Source: Candidatus Accumulibacter phosphatis
GTDB taxonomy: Bacteria > Pseudomonadota > Gammaproteobacteria > Burkholderiales > Rhodocyclaceae
DNA length: 64,000 nucleotides
NCBI RefSeq assembly: GCF_012939955.1
Contig: NZ_SPMY01000001.1
Span: 1 to 64,000 of the forward strand
Direction: 5' to 3'
Shown here: positions 51,515 to 62,503 of the stretch, piece after piece
Layout of the letters: every line of letters starts with the position of its first letter
Numbering within the stretch: position 1 is the first letter of the stretch
Position numbers and translations under genes: made by a program
The notes under the pieces: generated by a model
Told to the model about the DNA's origin: nothing
The model's database searches: none
Seen by the model: the letters and a program-made list of their open reading frames with translations, nothing else

Positions 51515-51790
51515 CTATCTCCCGCCAGCGGAAAGGGCAATTTCAAGATGGCAGATCAGTTCATCCAGCCGCTCTGCTTTACGGGCATTCCGGCAGCGGT
51601 TGCAGTGGTAGGACAACTCACCGATGAGCTCGGAAACCACATGTAGTCTCAATCTGACCCATTTCTTCCGACCGTTCTTGAGGTCCGCCTGTGTCGTTTC
51701 ATCCATCACCCAGAAACCGGCCAGCTCCAGGATGAGCTTCTTTTCATCGGCGTCCAAATCCACTTCGATGAACTCAACCGCGCTATTCAT
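51515..51790 (-). CDS. 91-aa protein of unknown function in the defence operon
   Basis: The start is chosen at the ATG at 51790, with GGGCGGAG about 8 bases upstream (a GTG three codons earlier is possible). Seen: an acidic N-terminus (FIEVDLDADEKKLILELAGF), a central basic KKWVRLRLH, and a CNRCRNARKAERLDELICH segment with a CxxC that could bind metal. The stop is 8 bases before the 2141-aa helicase. No family is recognised. Its tight spacing implies a role in the system, for example as an adaptor. Confidence 0.65.
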   Translation of the reverse strand: MNSAVEFIEVDLDADEKKLILELAGFWVMDETTQADLKNGRKKWVRLRLHVVSELIGELSYHCNRCRNARKAERLDELICHLEIALSAGGR

Positions 51791-51874
51791 GCGCGTCACT
51801 CCGCCCAGTCGAGACGCATCGATACCGAGCGCCGTCCCGCAAGTGCCGACCCTTGGCCTGCCGCTGCTTGCGCG

Positions 51875-52948
51875 TCACTGACCCTCTCCAGGCGGCGCCG
51901 GGTCCGCGTCCGACTCCTCGCCTTCATCGCGATCCCACAAGCGCATGCGCTCGGCGATCAGTTCCGGGCTCGGCAGGTCGGCCTTGTAGTCGTCGGGCAA
52001 TTGCGGCACCACGGCATAGGTCGCCACGCCGAGGGGACGCACCGCGTTGCGCAGTGCGTATTCGACGATGGTCTTGTTCTTGCTACGGCAGATGATGATG
52101 CCGATGGGAGCGTTCTCGCCGGGCATGCGCTCCTGCGTGTCCAGCGCCTCCAGATAGAACTCGATCTTGCCCTTGTGCTCGGGCTTGAAGTCGCCGATTT
52201 TCAGCTCGATGGCCACCAGGCAGCGCAGACGGCGGTGGAACAGCAGCAGGTCGATGAAGTATTCCTGCCCGCCCACTTCCAGCCGGTGCTGATTACCGAC
52301 GAAGGTGAATGCGCCGCCCAGCTCGGCGAGAAAGTTGCGCAGGTTCTGCACCAGCGCCTGTTCCAGTTGGCGTTCGCTGTGTTCCTCCGCCAGCTCGAGG
52401 AAATCAAAGGTGTAATGGTCCTTGACCGCCAATGCGGCCTGGGCGCGCAGCTCGGCCGGCAGGGAGTGGTCGAAATTGGTCTGGTTGAGCAGGTATTTCT
52501 CGTAACTTCGGTTGTCGATCTGGTGCTGTAACACGGCTTTGGTCCAGCCGAACCGGGCCGTGGCGCGCAGGTAGAACTCGCGCGCCAGATCGTCCTTGCA
52601 ACGGCTGAGGATGACCAGGTTATTGACCCAGCTGATTTCTCTAATCAGTGATTGGAGTTTTGGCTGCGCGCTGTATTCGCGGAAAAGCTGCAGCATGAAC
52701 CACAGATTCTGCGCCGAGAAACCGTTACGACCGGGGAACTCGGCCTGCAAGTCACGGGCGAGATTCCGCACCACCGACTTGCCCCAACCCTGCTCCAGCT
52801 GTTTCCGATGAATGGATTCGCCCAGATCCCAATACAGGCCGACCAGCTCATGGTTGACGGCACGCAACGCCTGCAGCTGGCGCTGGCGAATCCGGGCCTT
52901 GATCTGGGCCAGGAACTCGACGTAATCCTGGGTGGCCATCTCGGTCAT
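51875..52948 (-). CDS. DUF1016 (YhcG-type) PD-(D/E)XK nuclease
   Basis: 357 residues from the ATG at 52948, overlapping the methylase stop by 4 bases; the longer frame into the methylase was rejected. Seen: the N-terminal DUF1016 helical domain ([58 protein letters not shown]) and the C-terminal nuclease core [20 protein letters not shown] (~231-250; D...ExK). Known: YhcG proteins often sit with type I restriction or defence genes; their activity is poorly defined. Here it is coupled directly to the methylase, so it may act as an effector nuclease. Confidence 0.9.
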   Translation of the reverse strand: MTEMATQDYVEFLAQIKARIRQRQLQALRAVNHELVGLYWDLGESIHRKQLEQGWGKSVVRNLARDLQAEFPGRNGFSAQNLWFMLQLFREYSAQPKLQSLIREISWVNNLVILSRCKDDLAREFYLRATARFGWTKAVLQHQIDNRSYEKYLLNQTNFDHSLPAELRAQAALAVKDHYTFDFLELAEEHSERQLEQALVQNLRNFLAELGGAFTFVGNQHRLEVGGQEYFIDLLLFHRRLRCLVAIELKIGDFKPEHKGKIEFYLEALDTQERMPGENAPIGIIICRSKNKTIVEYALRNAVRPLGVATYAVVPQLPDDYKADLPSPELIAERMRLWDRDEGEESDADPAPPGEGQ

Positions 52949-55900
52949 GGCGAATCTCCTGACGCAGCAAAAAAGTCCCAGGCGATGCGGTAGTCGGCTT
53001 CGCGGCTGGCGAGGGCGAAGGGGGCGGTGTAGCTGCGGGTGCGGGTTTGCGGGCCACCGGGCTGGGTGTCGTCGATGACGGTGGTGGTGACGGTGCTGCC
53101 AGCGGGCAAGCTGCCGGCTTCCTGCCTCTGACGCAGGTCGTCCCAGCCGCACTTGCCGGTCTTGCTGCGGCCGTCGGGGGTGGCGACGGTGACGTCGGCG
53201 GTGCTGCGACTGCCCTTACGCGGCAGGCCGACGCCGAGCAGACCCTTGCTGTTGGTGAACACGACGCGGCCGGCCAGGTCGTACCAGGTGTCGCGCTCGT
53301 AGCCCTGCATGACCGGGAACTGGACGCGGTAGATGAGTAGCAGTTCGTCAAGGGTGAGGCCGAGGGCCTGGGCGACGAGTACGTCGATTTCGACCAGTGC
53401 CATACGGCGGGCGTAGTCGCTGCGCAGCGCGCAGTGGCGTTGCCATTCAGGCGTGAGCTTGGCGAAGAAATCCTGCGGCAGGCGCGGGTTGTCGGGCTGG
53501 CTCCAGCCTTGGTTGGTGAAGTCGGGGGTGAAGACTTCAGCCCAGAGCGGGGCGTAGTGCGTGGTGAGGCAATTGAGGGCGAGGTAACGCACTGTGAGTG
53601 AGTCACATGCGGATATCCACGGCAGTGTGGTCCATGTGCCGTGGAGGTTGCTTCGCCCCGTCGACTTGATGAAGAAATCGGCCACGATTGACGACGTTAG
53701 CACTCCAGCGCTCAACAAATCCGTTGTCTGCTTAAAAGCGCTGGACTGAACGCCGTTTATGTGACCTGTTCGACGAGGTATCAGCGCACCAGTAAGCGTT
53801 CGCTCTCCCGTTACAGGAAGCATTCCGCGGAACGCCAACCGATAGTAATCAGTGGCCAATTTCTGTCGCCAGCGTCGCAGTGATACCGCACACCCTTCTT
53901 GATTGTGATGTTCGATTTGTTCTTCGGCAGTGAGTTGATTCCATTGCAAGGTCAGCAGCTCACAATCGTTCCAGGTCACTCGTGGCGTGCGGCGAGCGTA
54001 TTCGGCCTTATCCTCCATTGGGCGGTAGTTACTACGTGGCAGATAGTTATCGGGCAGTCTTTCCAAATCGAGAGGGTCATAGTCACTGTTGAGGTTGCAC
54101 ACTGCACGCGGTGTTTTGTTGAAGGGGTTGGCGAGAAAGAAATGCGGGCCAGACAAGACCCACTCTTCCGGTGTGGTGGAAAATGGCGCACTCCGATCAG
54201 CATTGCGAACGATCGTGCCATCATCCTGCCGGAGTTTTTCGTTCCAATGTTGTGTCGTAAAACACCGATCACCGAGATCTGCTAAGCGGCGTGGGTAGGA
54301 AGAAAGCTTTGCCAGCACGCTGTAGAGTTTCCCTGCGTGTAACTCGGGAAGGCGCGCGTTGCGCGGGGGCGTGCCGGGTTCGTCGTAAAGCTGGGCGAAA
54401 ACCGCCAATTGTTCGTCACTGACGCGGACGATCCGGTCAGCGTGGCCGGCAGTGTTCCATCTTCCCTGGTCGTCTTTGAAGCCTCCCACTGCACAAATTC
54501 CATCATGCGCATAACAGGCGTCTACGGTGGATGGTGCGTACAGATTGGCAAGTTGATCGAAATTTGGCCCCTCAAGTGATGTGCCATATAGGTTGATGCT
54601 GTATTTAGTACGGTGATGAACCTCACCAAACAGTACTAACTCGTTAACAAACTGAAAATGCGCCCGCAAACGCGTATACACCGCCTCGCGCAATGCTCGG
54701 CCTTCAGGATTGTCATAGGGACTTTCTGGGTGTAAGTATCCCACCACGCCACTCTGCCCTGCCAGCATCCAGCCAACCGGCATGAAGCATTTGTAGAGAT
54801 TGGCTTTCATTCCTTTGAGTAGCGGATAGTTCTGCTGTGCATTGAGGTAGTTCTGTGTCGCTTCCGCCTCTTCAAGTTCCGAGGTCCACTCGGCTTGCAG
54901 GCCACGAAACTGCTCGAAGGCGGCGCTGCGCTGGCGCGCCAGTTCAGTAGCATTCAACTTGCGAATCGCCACCAAGGGATTAGCTTCGCCGAGGATACCC
55001 GCTTCGTTCCATTCCACCTTGAGCCAGGGCGGATTTCCGACGACCAGATCGAAGCCACCGCGTTTGGCAAAGACATCGGCAAAGGTCAGCTCCCAATGCA
55101 TGAATCGCCTTTGCCGGGCAACGGCCTCGACGGTCGCCACGCGGGAAAAATGTGATCGCAGTTTGCTGATGCGCAGTTGGCCAAATTTGTCATGCAGTTT
55201 GGGCTGCGCCGGCACGGTGGCCAGCATCGGCTGCACGGCACCGAAAAGCGTTCCCTGAACGTCCGGCAGGAATGGCTGCGCCGCCGGCGCGGCGCTGAAG
55301 TCCATTGGTATTTGCGGAGACAGGTCGACGATGTTGCCTTCGAGGATGGCGCCGATTTCCAGCCACCACTGTTCGCGGCTCGGCAGATCGGCACTTTGCG
55401 TGATGGGCCAAAACCACAGCGCGCACCAGTAATCCATCACCAGCTTGAGGCGGCGGTACGGCGTGGCGTAGTCGTCGTCCTGGTTCAGCAGGCCTTTGGT
55501 GCGTATGGCTTCCTTTTGCGCGCGTGAGGTGACGGATTCCGAAGTGGCGCTGGCGGGCCAGAGCGCCAGGGGATCTTCGGTACGCGCACGGTCTTCGCCA
55601 ACCAGCTTGACGTGTTGCGCCCACAACTGGTCGATGGCGTCGGAGAGTTGCAGGAGGCGCTGGATTTCGTACATTTCGAGCGGCTTGTTCATCGCCGTTC
55701 GCCAGGCTTTGAGGCGATCGAAGTCTGGCGGGTAGAGCTTTTTCGCGACCTTGTCGGTGTAGCTGGCCATGCCGGTATCGGGCAGCAGGAAGTGGTAGAC
55801 CTCGTCGGAACTGCGGGTTGGCGCCTGCGGATCGAGCCGGCGCGGACTGCTGGCGTACCAGGCGGGCTTGCTGCCCTTCTTCAAAACCGCAGCCGGAAAC

Positions 55901-58077
55901 ACCTCGCGCCTTGCACCGATCAGGCTGTTGCCGGAAAAGAGCTGGTAGCCAAACCACGGGACACGGGCTGCCCTGGGCGGCTGACCCGGCTCTGCCGGCT
56001 CGCCGTAGATGGCATTGAGCCAGAGACTGACTTCAGCCAGCTCGGTGGCGATGGGGTTCAGGTCGACGCCATAGACATTGCGATCGGCAATGTACATGCG
56101 CGTCTTTTGCAACTCGAAGGTGTATTGCTCGTGCGGGATGCGGCGCTTGAGCTCCGTCTGCTTGCGCTCCAGATACGCTTCGGCCAACTGATTGACGGCT
56201 TCGTTCAGGAACGCCGCGCTGCCCATTGCCGGCTCGACGACGTTGAGTTCAAGGATGTCGTCGGCGGTCTTGTCTTTCAGCAATTCTTTGAGCGCGTATT
56301 TGACCAGACAGCGGGTGAGCACCTGCGGCGTGTAGTAGCTGGCGCTCTTCTGTCGGTCGCGCCCGGCCAGGCGGTAGATGAAGGTAGCGCGGGGATAGAC
56401 GCGCAGCTTCTTGCGGCCTTGCTCGTCGGTGTCGTGGACGCGCTCGCCGGGCTTGTACTGGTCGATGCGGCTGGCCGGCACGAACCAGGCGCTGTCCATG
56501 AGATCGGTGGTACCGCCGCCGCTATCCTGTTCGCCCTCTCCCTCTCCCTCGTCGTCGTCATCGCTGCTGGCTTTGGCAGCTTTCTTCGCTTCCGGCTGAA
56601 CCTCGTAGAGATCCTCCGACGCAAAAAATCCGCGATAGGAAAGCAGCGCTTCATAGACGGCGCCGAGCTGGTTGATCGACAGCAGCTGATAGCTGACCCG
56701 GCCGCTCTTGTGGCCGTTGCGCTTGCCCTTCGAGAGCGACATCAAGCGGATGACGCGCTGCCAGACATGGTTGGGGAACCGCACCTGGTTGAGCAGCGGC
56801 GTCGCCTCGGGATCAAACAGCTTGCTGTCGAGAGGGGCCAGCGCGAAGGCTTCCTTGACGCTGCCGGCGAGGACGCTCTGCTGCGCGGCTGCGCCACAGC
56901 CCTGGCCGATCAGCGAGAACAGCCGGCGCAGCGTGGCGTCGAAAAAGAAGCCGTCGCGGGCGGCAGCGGTGTTGAGCTGGGTCAGTTCCAGATCGCGCAG
57001 CGACTCCAGGCTGTAGCTCTTGGCGTAGATTTTGCTGTTGCGGATCGGCACATAGCCCAGATCGGGACGCGCTTCGATGTAGAACATGAAGAGCAGGCGA
57101 TAGACCAGGCGCAGGCATTCGAGGCTCAGGTCGCCGGCATCGACGGCGTCCTTGCCGGTGTAGAAACCTTGCTTGCTGGCTTGCGCCTTTTCGCGCAGTT
57201 GCTGGACCGCTTCATTGCCAAGCGCCTCGATCGCTTCGCGCAGCGCGTACTTGAGGTCTTCGCTGACGCCGAAGGCGTGCTTGTGGGCGTTTTCATCAAG
57301 GCCGTCGAGCAGGCTGGCGCCCTGCTCGGGCGCCAGGCTGTCGTGGTGCAGCAGGGCCGCAGCCGCTTGCAGGGTATAGCTGTGCCTGCGGTCGAGGATT
57401 TCCGTCCAGTCAAAGCGCAGCAGGCGATTGTTGGGCCACTTGTAGCGGTCAAGCAGCAGCCATTCCCTGTAGCCGACCAGAATGATGTAGCGCGGCGGCT
57501 GGTCGCTGCCGAACAGCGCTTCGCTGAGGATTTCCAGCCAGGAGAGTTTGCTGAAGGCCGGCGGAATTTCCTGCCCGCCGTAGTGCGCAACTGTCAGGCG
57601 ATGATCGAGCGGGTCTTCGTCTTCGCGACCGGGTTGGTAGGCGGGCACGATCAGCAATTGTGGCGACTGCTGCGCTTCGCCAAAGGCAGCCCAGATGGGC
57701 ACCGGCATGCCGCCTTGCAGCTCGACTTGCCGAGGCTTGATCTTGTAACCCAAGGCTTCCAGCAAGGGGGTGTGGAGCTCCTGGTGTGCCAGGAGACGAT
57801 CGGCATCGTCGCGCAGGCGGGTAGGGTTGGCGAGAGCGGCAAACCACTTCCCGCCGAGACCTGCGAGGCGTTTGTGCGCTGCCCGGCTCTCGGCACGGCT
57901 TTCCTCGGCGGCTTCGCCAGCGGCAATTGCCTGGGAAGCGGCTTCTTCGGCGGCCTGCCAGCTTTCGATCAGGGCGCGGATGTCGCCCTTGAAGACTTCG
58001 GCCAGATAGTGGTGGCCGTAGAACTCGTTTTCGTTGGCGATGCCGACAAAACTCTGGACGGTCTGGGCGACGGACAT
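52945..58077 (-). CDS. Large class-I adenine-specific DNA methyltransferase (PglX/DrmMI-like)
   Basis: 1710 residues. Seen: a long N-terminal domain, methyltransferase motif I as [14 protein letters not shown] (~612-625) and motif [11 protein letters not shown] (~1009-1017), so an N6-adenine methylase of the Eco57I/PglX type. A target-recognition region probably occupies ~1090-1500. Known: PglX (BREX) and DrmMI (class 1 DISARM) are ~1200-1400 residues, so this one is longer. No restriction PD-(D/E)XK motif is obvious in its N-terminus. It starts 28 bases after the SNF2 helicase stop, and its stop overlaps the DUF1016 start. The 53,580-54,900 stretch is AT-richer than its flanks. Confidence 0.88.
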   Translation of the reverse strand: MSVAQTVQSFVGIANENEFYGHHYLAEVFKGDIRALIESWQAAEEAASQAIAAGEAAEESRAESRAAHKRLAGLGGKWFAALANPTRLRDDADRLLAHQELHTPLLEALGYKIKPRQVELQGGMPVPIWAAFGEAQQSPQLLIVPAYQPGREDEDPLDHRLTVAHYGGQEIPPAFSKLSWLEILSEALFGSDQPPRYIILVGYREWLLLDRYKWPNNRLLRFDWTEILDRRHSYTLQAAAALLHHDSLAPEQGASLLDGLDENAHKHAFGVSEDLKYALREAIEALGNEAVQQLREKAQASKQGFYTGKDAVDAGDLSLECLRLVYRLLFMFYIEARPDLGYVPIRNSKIYAKSYSLESLRDLELTQLNTAAARDGFFFDATLRRLFSLIGQGCGAAAQQSVLAGSVKEAFALAPLDSKLFDPEATPLLNQVRFPNHVWQRVIRLMSLSKGKRNGHKSGRVSYQLLSINQLGAVYEALLSYRGFFASEDLYEVQPEAKKAAKASSDDDDEGEGEGEQDSGGGTTDLMDSAWFVPASRIDQYKPGERVHDTDEQGRKKLRVYPRATFIYRLAGRDRQKSASYYTPQVLTRCLVKYALKELLKDKTADDILELNVVEPAMGSAAFLNEAVNQLAEAYLERKQTELKRRIPHEQYTFELQKTRMYIADRNVYGVDLNPIATELAEVSLWLNAIYGEPAEPGQPPRAARVPWFGYQLFSGNSLIGARREVFPAAVLKKGSKPAWYASSPRRLDPQAPTRSSDEVYHFLLPDTGMASYTDKVAKKLYPPDFDRLKAWRTAMNKPLEMYEIQRLLQLSDAIDQLWAQHVKLVGEDRARTEDPLALWPASATSESVTSRAQKEAIRTKGLLNQDDDYATPYRRLKLVMDYWCALWFWPITQSADLPSREQWWLEIGAILEGNIVDLSPQIPMDFSAAPAAQPFLPDVQGTLFGAVQPMLATVPAQPKLHDKFGQLRISKLRSHFSRVATVEAVARQRRFMHWELTFADVFAKRGGFDLVVGNPPWLKVEWNEAGILGEANPLVAIRKLNATELARQRSAAFEQFRGLQAEWTSELEEAEATQNYLNAQQNYPLLKGMKANLYKCFMPVGWMLAGQSGVVGYLHPESPYDNPEGRALREAVYTRLRAHFQFVNELVLFGEVHHRTKYSINLYGTSLEGPNFDQLANLYAPSTVDACYAHDGICAVGGFKDDQGRWNTAGHADRIVRVSDEQLAVFAQLYDEPGTPPRNARLPELHAGKLYSVLAKLSSYPRRLADLGDRCFTTQHWNEKLRQDDGTIVRNADRSAPFSTTPEEWVLSGPHFFLANPFNKTPRAVCNLNSDYDPLDLERLPDNYLPRSNYRPMEDKAEYARRTPRVTWNDCELLTLQWNQLTAEEQIEHHNQEGCAVSLRRWRQKLATDYYRLAFRGMLPVTGERTLTGALIPRRTGHINGVQSSAFKQTTDLLSAGVLTSSIVADFFIKSTGRSNLHGTWTTLPWISACDSLTVRYLALNCLTTHYAPLWAEVFTPDFTNQGWSQPDNPRLPQDFFAKLTPEWQRHCALRSDYARRMALVEIDVLVAQALGLTLDELLLIYRVQFPVMQGYERDTWYDLAGRVVFTNSKGLLGVGLPRKGSRSTADVTVATPDGRSKTGKCGWDDLRQRQEAGSLPAGSTVTTTVIDDTQPGGPQTRTRSYTAPFALASREADYRIAWDFFAASGDSP

Positions 58078-58105
58078 GTCTGCTTCTCTCGTTCGTGGCT
58101 CGGTT

Positions 58106-61036
58106 TCAGCGCACAGCGGCGGCCAGAACCTGGATGAAGGGCTGCGGCTCGGTGGTCATGGTGTCCTGGACCCACTGCCGGTACTCGTCGAACACCTTGC
58201 GGATGTGCTGCGTGCGCCGCTCGCGTTTTGTCTTCTTGAACTGTTCGGCCTGCTGATTGGTGGCCAGTCGCAACTCCAGCTGCTCGAACTGGCGCGCTTG
58301 CAGGCGCTCCAGATCGGCCAGGGTTCCCGACAGGCGCGCGGTCATGTCTGCGGCGAAGCTGAGCTGCCTGGCAAGCATGTGCTGCTTCATGGCCGCGACG
58401 GCGCCGGGCAGGCGGGTCTGCAGCGTAGTCGTGTCGATCCCCTGATTGCGGTTGGCCAAGGTACCGGCCTTGAGCCGGGTGCGAGCGACAAAATCGGGGA
58501 AAGCCTGCAAGGTCCAGGCGCCAGCGTTGAATACCGCGACCTGCCACTCGATCAATAGCGGCTGGCCTTTGCGGTTGGGGATCAGGCCCATGAGCATGAA
58601 GGCCTGTTCGCCATCGATCAGTTGCGGACACTCGATGACCGGTGCGCGGTGACGGCCGAAGGCCGTGAGCACACGATCCGACAGCCAGTCCATGATCGGA
58701 TGCTGCGGCCAGAGGTAATGCAACGCTGGCCAGCTTTCCTCTTCCGCCCTGGCCTGGCGGGCCTGCTCGATGGCCTGGGCCATGCGCGTCTTTTGGGCGC
58801 ACAGGGCATAGCGATGATGCTCGTCGCGCACTTCCAGCGGCAGGCTGACGCGCAGGCGTTCCTGCAAGTCACGCGGCGCGTTCAGCGTGATGGTCTGGCT
58901 GGCATCGTCGTGGCTGAACGAGGCAATCGGCGTCGGCATGCTGAGTTGCTGCAGGGCGGTTCTGGCAAAGGCGTAGTCGCCGCTGAGTTCGCCATTGCCG
59001 AACAGGGAAATGCCCTCGCGGATCGAAGCGGTGCTGGGTGGTGGCGGGGTAGTCCCCTCGCCTGCCTGGCCGGCTTCGGCGAACAGTTTGAGCAGCCAGT
59101 CACCATCGCCGCCCGCATCCGCGCCGGCTTGTTCGCTTGACGCCTGAGCGGCATCGATCGCCGCTTCAAATTGCTGCGGGCTGGTGCCATCGGCCATGAT
59201 CTCGGCCACCCTGGCGGCTTCCTTCTCCGGATCAAACACGTGCAGGAATGAGGCCGGGTCGCCGAGATTCCTGTTGGCCTGCTCATCCTTGGTTTGCAGG
59301 ATTTCCAGAATCCGCAGGTCGCCCTTGATGCGCTCGACGGCCGTTTCGGTGAACAGGTAGACGATGCGCGGTTGCCGGGTCTGGCCGTAGCGGTCGACGC
59401 GGCCATTGCGCTGCTGAAACACCATTAGCGACCAGGGCAGATCGAAATGCACCAGGCGATGACAGAAGTAGTGCAGGTTGAGACCTTCCGAGGCGACATC
59501 CGAGCACAGCAAGACCCGCACGGGGTCGTCCCGGCGACCGAAGCGATCAACCATCTCCTGCTGCTCGGTATCGGTCATGGTGCCGTGCAGGATCTCGAAG
59601 TGGGCAGGCTTCAGGCCAGCCGCTCCGGGCAGGTTTTCCTGCAACCAGCGCAGGGTTTCGATACGCTCGGAGAAGATGACCAGGCGGTCTGATGGGTCGG
59701 CCGGTTGCCAGTGGAAGCTGGGATCCTTGAGACGCTTCACCAGCCGCTGGAACTTGCTGAAACTGGCGGCATCAATCTGGCGCAATTCGGCAGCGAATTC
59801 CTGGAGCGCTGCGACCTCGGCCTGTTCGTCGCTGCTGATTTCTGGCTTGCACTGCAGCAGGGCGATTCGCCGCCCGGTGGAGTCGAGCGCGGCGAACGGG
59901 CTGGAGAACATGGCTTTCTGCATGCCCACCCGCTGCAACTCCTGCTGCTTGCCGGCGCGATGCTCGCCCTTCTGGGTGAACGGGATTGCCAGCAAGGCCC
60001 GATAGGCCGCTTCTTCCTGCGGGCTGGCGGCCTGTTGCAACTGCTCGGTGATGCGTTCCTGGAAATCGGCGCCGACCTGCTCGCGAATGTCTTTCTTGAA
60101 GCGTCGGACAACCAGCCCTTTGTCGCGAAAATCCTCCGGCGTGTAGTCGTCCGGGTCGCTGATGGCGGTGGGGTCGAGCAGGCTCATCAGCGACGCGAAG
60201 CTGCGCGCGGAACCATCGTGGGGCGTAGCCGACAACAGCATCATGGTGTCCGAACGACCGGAAAGCAGGCGGGCCAGTCGTGCGCGACGCGACATGCCGT
60301 CCTCGTTGCCCCGTGCCGCCACGTTGTGGCACTCATCGATGATGATGATGTCCCACCAGGCGTTTTCCAGATAGTTCCGGTACTCAAGATTGTTCTTGAG
60401 CGTATCGATCGAGATGATGCTGCGGTCGTAGTAGTTGAACGGGTTGTGATTGCTGGGGATGCTGTTGCGCACCCGCTGCAGGCCGACCGAATCCAGCCGC
60501 ACCAACGGGATGGAAAAACGGCTCCAGAGTTCCTTCTGGAACTGGGTCAGCATACTTTTTAGCGTAATCACCAGGATGCGCTGGCCGCGCCCGCGCTGGA
60601 TCAATTCGGTGGTCAGAATGCCCGCCTCGAGCGTCTTACCCAGACCGACGGCATCGGCAATCAGAATGCGCTGGCGCGGCTGCTTGAGGGCCTGCAGCGC
60701 CGGATCGAGCTGATAGGGCACGAGATTCATCACCGCGCGATGGCCCAGATGGATCTGCGCATCGTTGGGCGTGCTGCGGCGCAGCTGCGCTTCGAGATAC
60801 AGGAAAGTGCTGTTGAAATGCGAACTGCTGTCGGCCACCAACTCGGTCCTGGCCGGGTCGAGGACGACGATCTCGTCCTCGAGTTGCGTCAGGAACTGTG
60901 CCGTGCGGCCTCGCACCAGTTCGGAAACGCCATCGCAGGTCAGCAGGTTTCCGCCATCACTTGAGGGATCGACGCGGCGGACCAGCCACTCTTCATCGCG
61001 AACAACAACACGGGCGCCAGGAGCGTAAGGAAGCAT
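58106..61036 (-). CDS. SNF2/RapA-like helicase (DrmD-like)
   Basis: 976 residues, first gene of the operon. Seen: Walker [15 protein letters not shown] (~127-140), [14 protein letters not shown] (Ia), Walker B DECH in [15 protein letters not shown] (~230-244), SATPHDG (III), and the C-terminal helicase part with [19 protein letters not shown] (V) and [12 protein letters not shown] (VI). A long C-terminal domain follows, basic near the end. Known: class 1 DISARM has a SNF2-like DrmD beside the adenine methylase DrmMI; BREX and Zorya have different helicases. The order SNF2 then methylase matches class 1 DISARM. Confidence 0.9.
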   Translation of the reverse strand: MLPYAPGARVVVRDEEWLVRRVDPSSDGGNLLTCDGVSELVRGRTAQFLTQLEDEIVVLDPARTELVADSSSHFNSTFLYLEAQLRRSTPNDAQIHLGHRAVMNLVPYQLDPALQALKQPRQRILIADAVGLGKTLEAGILTTELIQRGRGQRILVITLKSMLTQFQKELWSRFSIPLVRLDSVGLQRVRNSIPSNHNPFNYYDRSIISIDTLKNNLEYRNYLENAWWDIIIIDECHNVAARGNEDGMSRRARLARLLSGRSDTMMLLSATPHDGSARSFASLMSLLDPTAISDPDDYTPEDFRDKGLVVRRFKKDIREQVGADFQERITEQLQQAASPQEEAAYRALLAIPFTQKGEHRAGKQQELQRVGMQKAMFSSPFAALDSTGRRIALLQCKPEISSDEQAEVAALQEFAAELRQIDAASFSKFQRLVKRLKDPSFHWQPADPSDRLVIFSERIETLRWLQENLPGAAGLKPAHFEILHGTMTDTEQQEMVDRFGRRDDPVRVLLCSDVASEGLNLHYFCHRLVHFDLPWSLMVFQQRNGRVDRYGQTRQPRIVYLFTETAVERIKGDLRILEILQTKDEQANRNLGDPASFLHVFDPEKEAARVAEIMADGTSPQQFEAAIDAAQASSEQAGADAGGDGDWLLKLFAEAGQAGEGTTPPPPSTASIREGISLFGNGELSGDYAFARTALQQLSMPTPIASFSHDDASQTITLNAPRDLQERLRVSLPLEVRDEHHRYALCAQKTRMAQAIEQARQARAEEESWPALHYLWPQHPIMDWLSDRVLTAFGRHRAPVIECPQLIDGEQAFMLMGLIPNRKGQPLLIEWQVAVFNAGAWTLQAFPDFVARTRLKAGTLANRNQGIDTTTLQTRLPGAVAAMKQHMLARQLSFAADMTARLSGTLADLERLQARQFEQLELRLATNQQAEQFKKTKRERRTQHIRKVFDEYRQWVQDTMTTEPQPFIQVLAAAVR

Positions 61037-61156
61037 TTGTGATTCTCTCTTGTTGTTCTTGCACTTCCTGGCATCTCATCAGGCATGCTTTCGCCGTCCT
61101 GACTCCCCCCCCGCAGTCTCGCCAAAGGCTCCCTGGACGTGTCTTGCATCATGGCA

Positions 61157-61213
61157 GCGGTAACGAAGATGCTGCATGAATACCGTTGGTATGTTACCGC
61201 AAGTGATAACGGT
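61157..61213. promoter_or_regulatory. Candidate operator: two nested inverted repeats in the WYL/helicase divergent region
   Basis: GCGGTAAC (61157-61164) is perfectly inverted as GTTACCGC (61193-61200). ACCGTT (61182-61187) is perfectly inverted as AACGGT (61208-61213). Both lie in the 255-base interval between the divergent defence operon and the WYL regulator gene. No clear -10/-35 pair was identified. Binding by the WYL protein is inference. Confidence 0.4.
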
Positions 61214-61291
61214 TTTGGTGTGTCATGGTACCCGCCGACGGGCTCGCTTAATGAGCCTGAAATACAGATAACTTCTCCCGGAAGGATGGCC

Positions 61292-62503
61292 ATGAGCGGC
61301 ATGGAGCGTCTCTACCAGATCGACCAGATCCTCGGCGCGCACCAATCGGTCACCCGCAAGGAACTGCCGGAACGTCTCGGCGTCTCCTGGGCGACGCTCA
61401 AGCGCGACCTCGCCTACATGCGCGATCGCCTGAACGCCCCGCTCGTCTTCGACCGCAGCCTGGGCGGCTACCGCTTCGAAACGACGGGCCAGCGGATCGG
61501 TCCGCAATACGAGCTGCCTGGCCTGTGGTTCACCGCCGAGGAAATCCATGCCCTGCTGACCATGCAGCATCTGCTCTCGAATCTTGACACCTGCGGCCTG
61601 CTCGGGCCGCAGATCCAGCCGCTGCTCGCCCGTCTCAGCGGCCTGCTCGGTGCGGCCAACAACCCGGCCGAGGAAGTTCAACGCCGCATCCGCATCCAGA
61701 CCGTCGGTGCCCGCGAGTTCCACCTCGACCATTTCCAGGCCGTCGGCTCTGCGCTCCTGCGGCGGAAGCGGTTGGTCATCCGTTACCACGCACGCGGCAC
61801 CGACGAGGTCACCGAACGGGAGATCTCGCCGCAGCGCCTTAACCACTACCGCGACAACTGGTATCTCGACGCCTGGTGTCATCTGCGCGACGGCTTGCGC
61901 GCCTTCGCCGTCGATGCCATCGAGCACGCCGAAATCCTCGACAAGCGCGCCATGAACGTCGCCGACAAGCGCCTCGACGAAGTGCTCGGCTCCGGCTATG
62001 GCGTGTTCTCGGGCGACCAGGTCGCGTGGACAGTTCTTCGCTTCACGCCCGAAAGAGCGCGCTGGGTGGCTGCCGAGCGCTGGCATCGCAAGCAGGAGGG
62101 CCGCTTCCTCGAGGACGGCCGCTACGAGCTGCGCCTGCCCTACGCCGACGACCGCGAACTGATCATGGACATCATGAAGTACGGCAGTGACTGCGAGGTC
62201 ATCGAACCGGAAACGCTCAAGGCACGCGTGTCTGCGGAATTCGAGTTGGCGCTGGCGCGATATCGTTTGCGACGCGCTCACGCCGGAGGAGGAAGATCAA
62301 ACTCCCACTGGAGAATGAGCGGACAACGCGAAATTCCTAGCGCGCATAAAGTTCCTCGTGACCCGGCCGCTCAAGCACAGGTTGGCGCGGAGCCAAGTCG
62401 TCCTCGACCTCCCTTGCTGGCCGGATATGCCCCAGGGCAAACGCGTCCAGAGCCAGACCACAAGCGACCGAGATACGCTGGTACTCCTCTAGCCCTCCAG
62501 TGA
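61292..62503 (+). CDS. WYL-domain transcriptional regulator of the defence locus
   Basis: 403 residues from the ATG at 61292, with GGAAGG 6 bases upstream; the longer frame from 61139 was rejected. Seen: an N-terminal HTH (QIDQILGAHQSVTRKELPER, then RLGVSWATLKRDLAYM), a linker, a WYL core around RRKRLVIRYHARG and LNHYRDNWYLDAWCHLR, and a WCX-like C-terminus to ~62280. Family members are usually ~310-330 residues; the last ~75 are Pro/Arg-rich and run antisense into the convergent Hsp70-like gene. Known: WYL regulators such as BrxR repress BREX and other defence loci. Divergent placement fits that role. Confidence 0.85.
   Translation: MSGMERLYQIDQILGAHQSVTRKELPERLGVSWATLKRDLAYMRDRLNAPLVFDRSLGGYRFETTGQRIGPQYELPGLWFTAEEIHALLTMQHLLSNLDTCGLLGPQIQPLLARLSGLLGAANNPAEEVQRRIRIQTVGAREFHLDHFQAVGSALLRRKRLVIRYHARGTDEVTEREISPQRLNHYRDNWYLDAWCHLRDGLRAFAVDAIEHAEILDKRAMNVADKRLDEVLGSGYGVFSGDQVAWTVLRFTPERARWVAAERWHRKQEGRFLEDGRYELRLPYADDRELIMDIMKYGSDCEVIEPETLKARVSAEFELALARYRLRRAHAGGGRSNSHWRMSGQREIPSAHKVPRDPAAQAQVGAEPSRPRPPLLAGYAPGQTRPEPDHKRPRYAGTPLALQ

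Noticed and set aside
52949-53152. Longer N-terminus for the DUF1016 nuclease
   Set aside because: The extra 68 residues are His/Arg/Pro-rich and lie antisense-free but inside the methylase C-terminus in another frame; the ATG at 52948 is where family similarity begins.
55612-58137. Long plus-strand ORF (841 aa) opposite the methylase
   Set aside because: Antisense shadow with no motif; the minus strand carries NPPW and motif I.
61139-61291. Longer N-terminus for the WYL regulator
   Set aside because: It would cover the inverted repeats and lacks a ribosome site; GGAAGG is placed correctly for the ATG at 61292.
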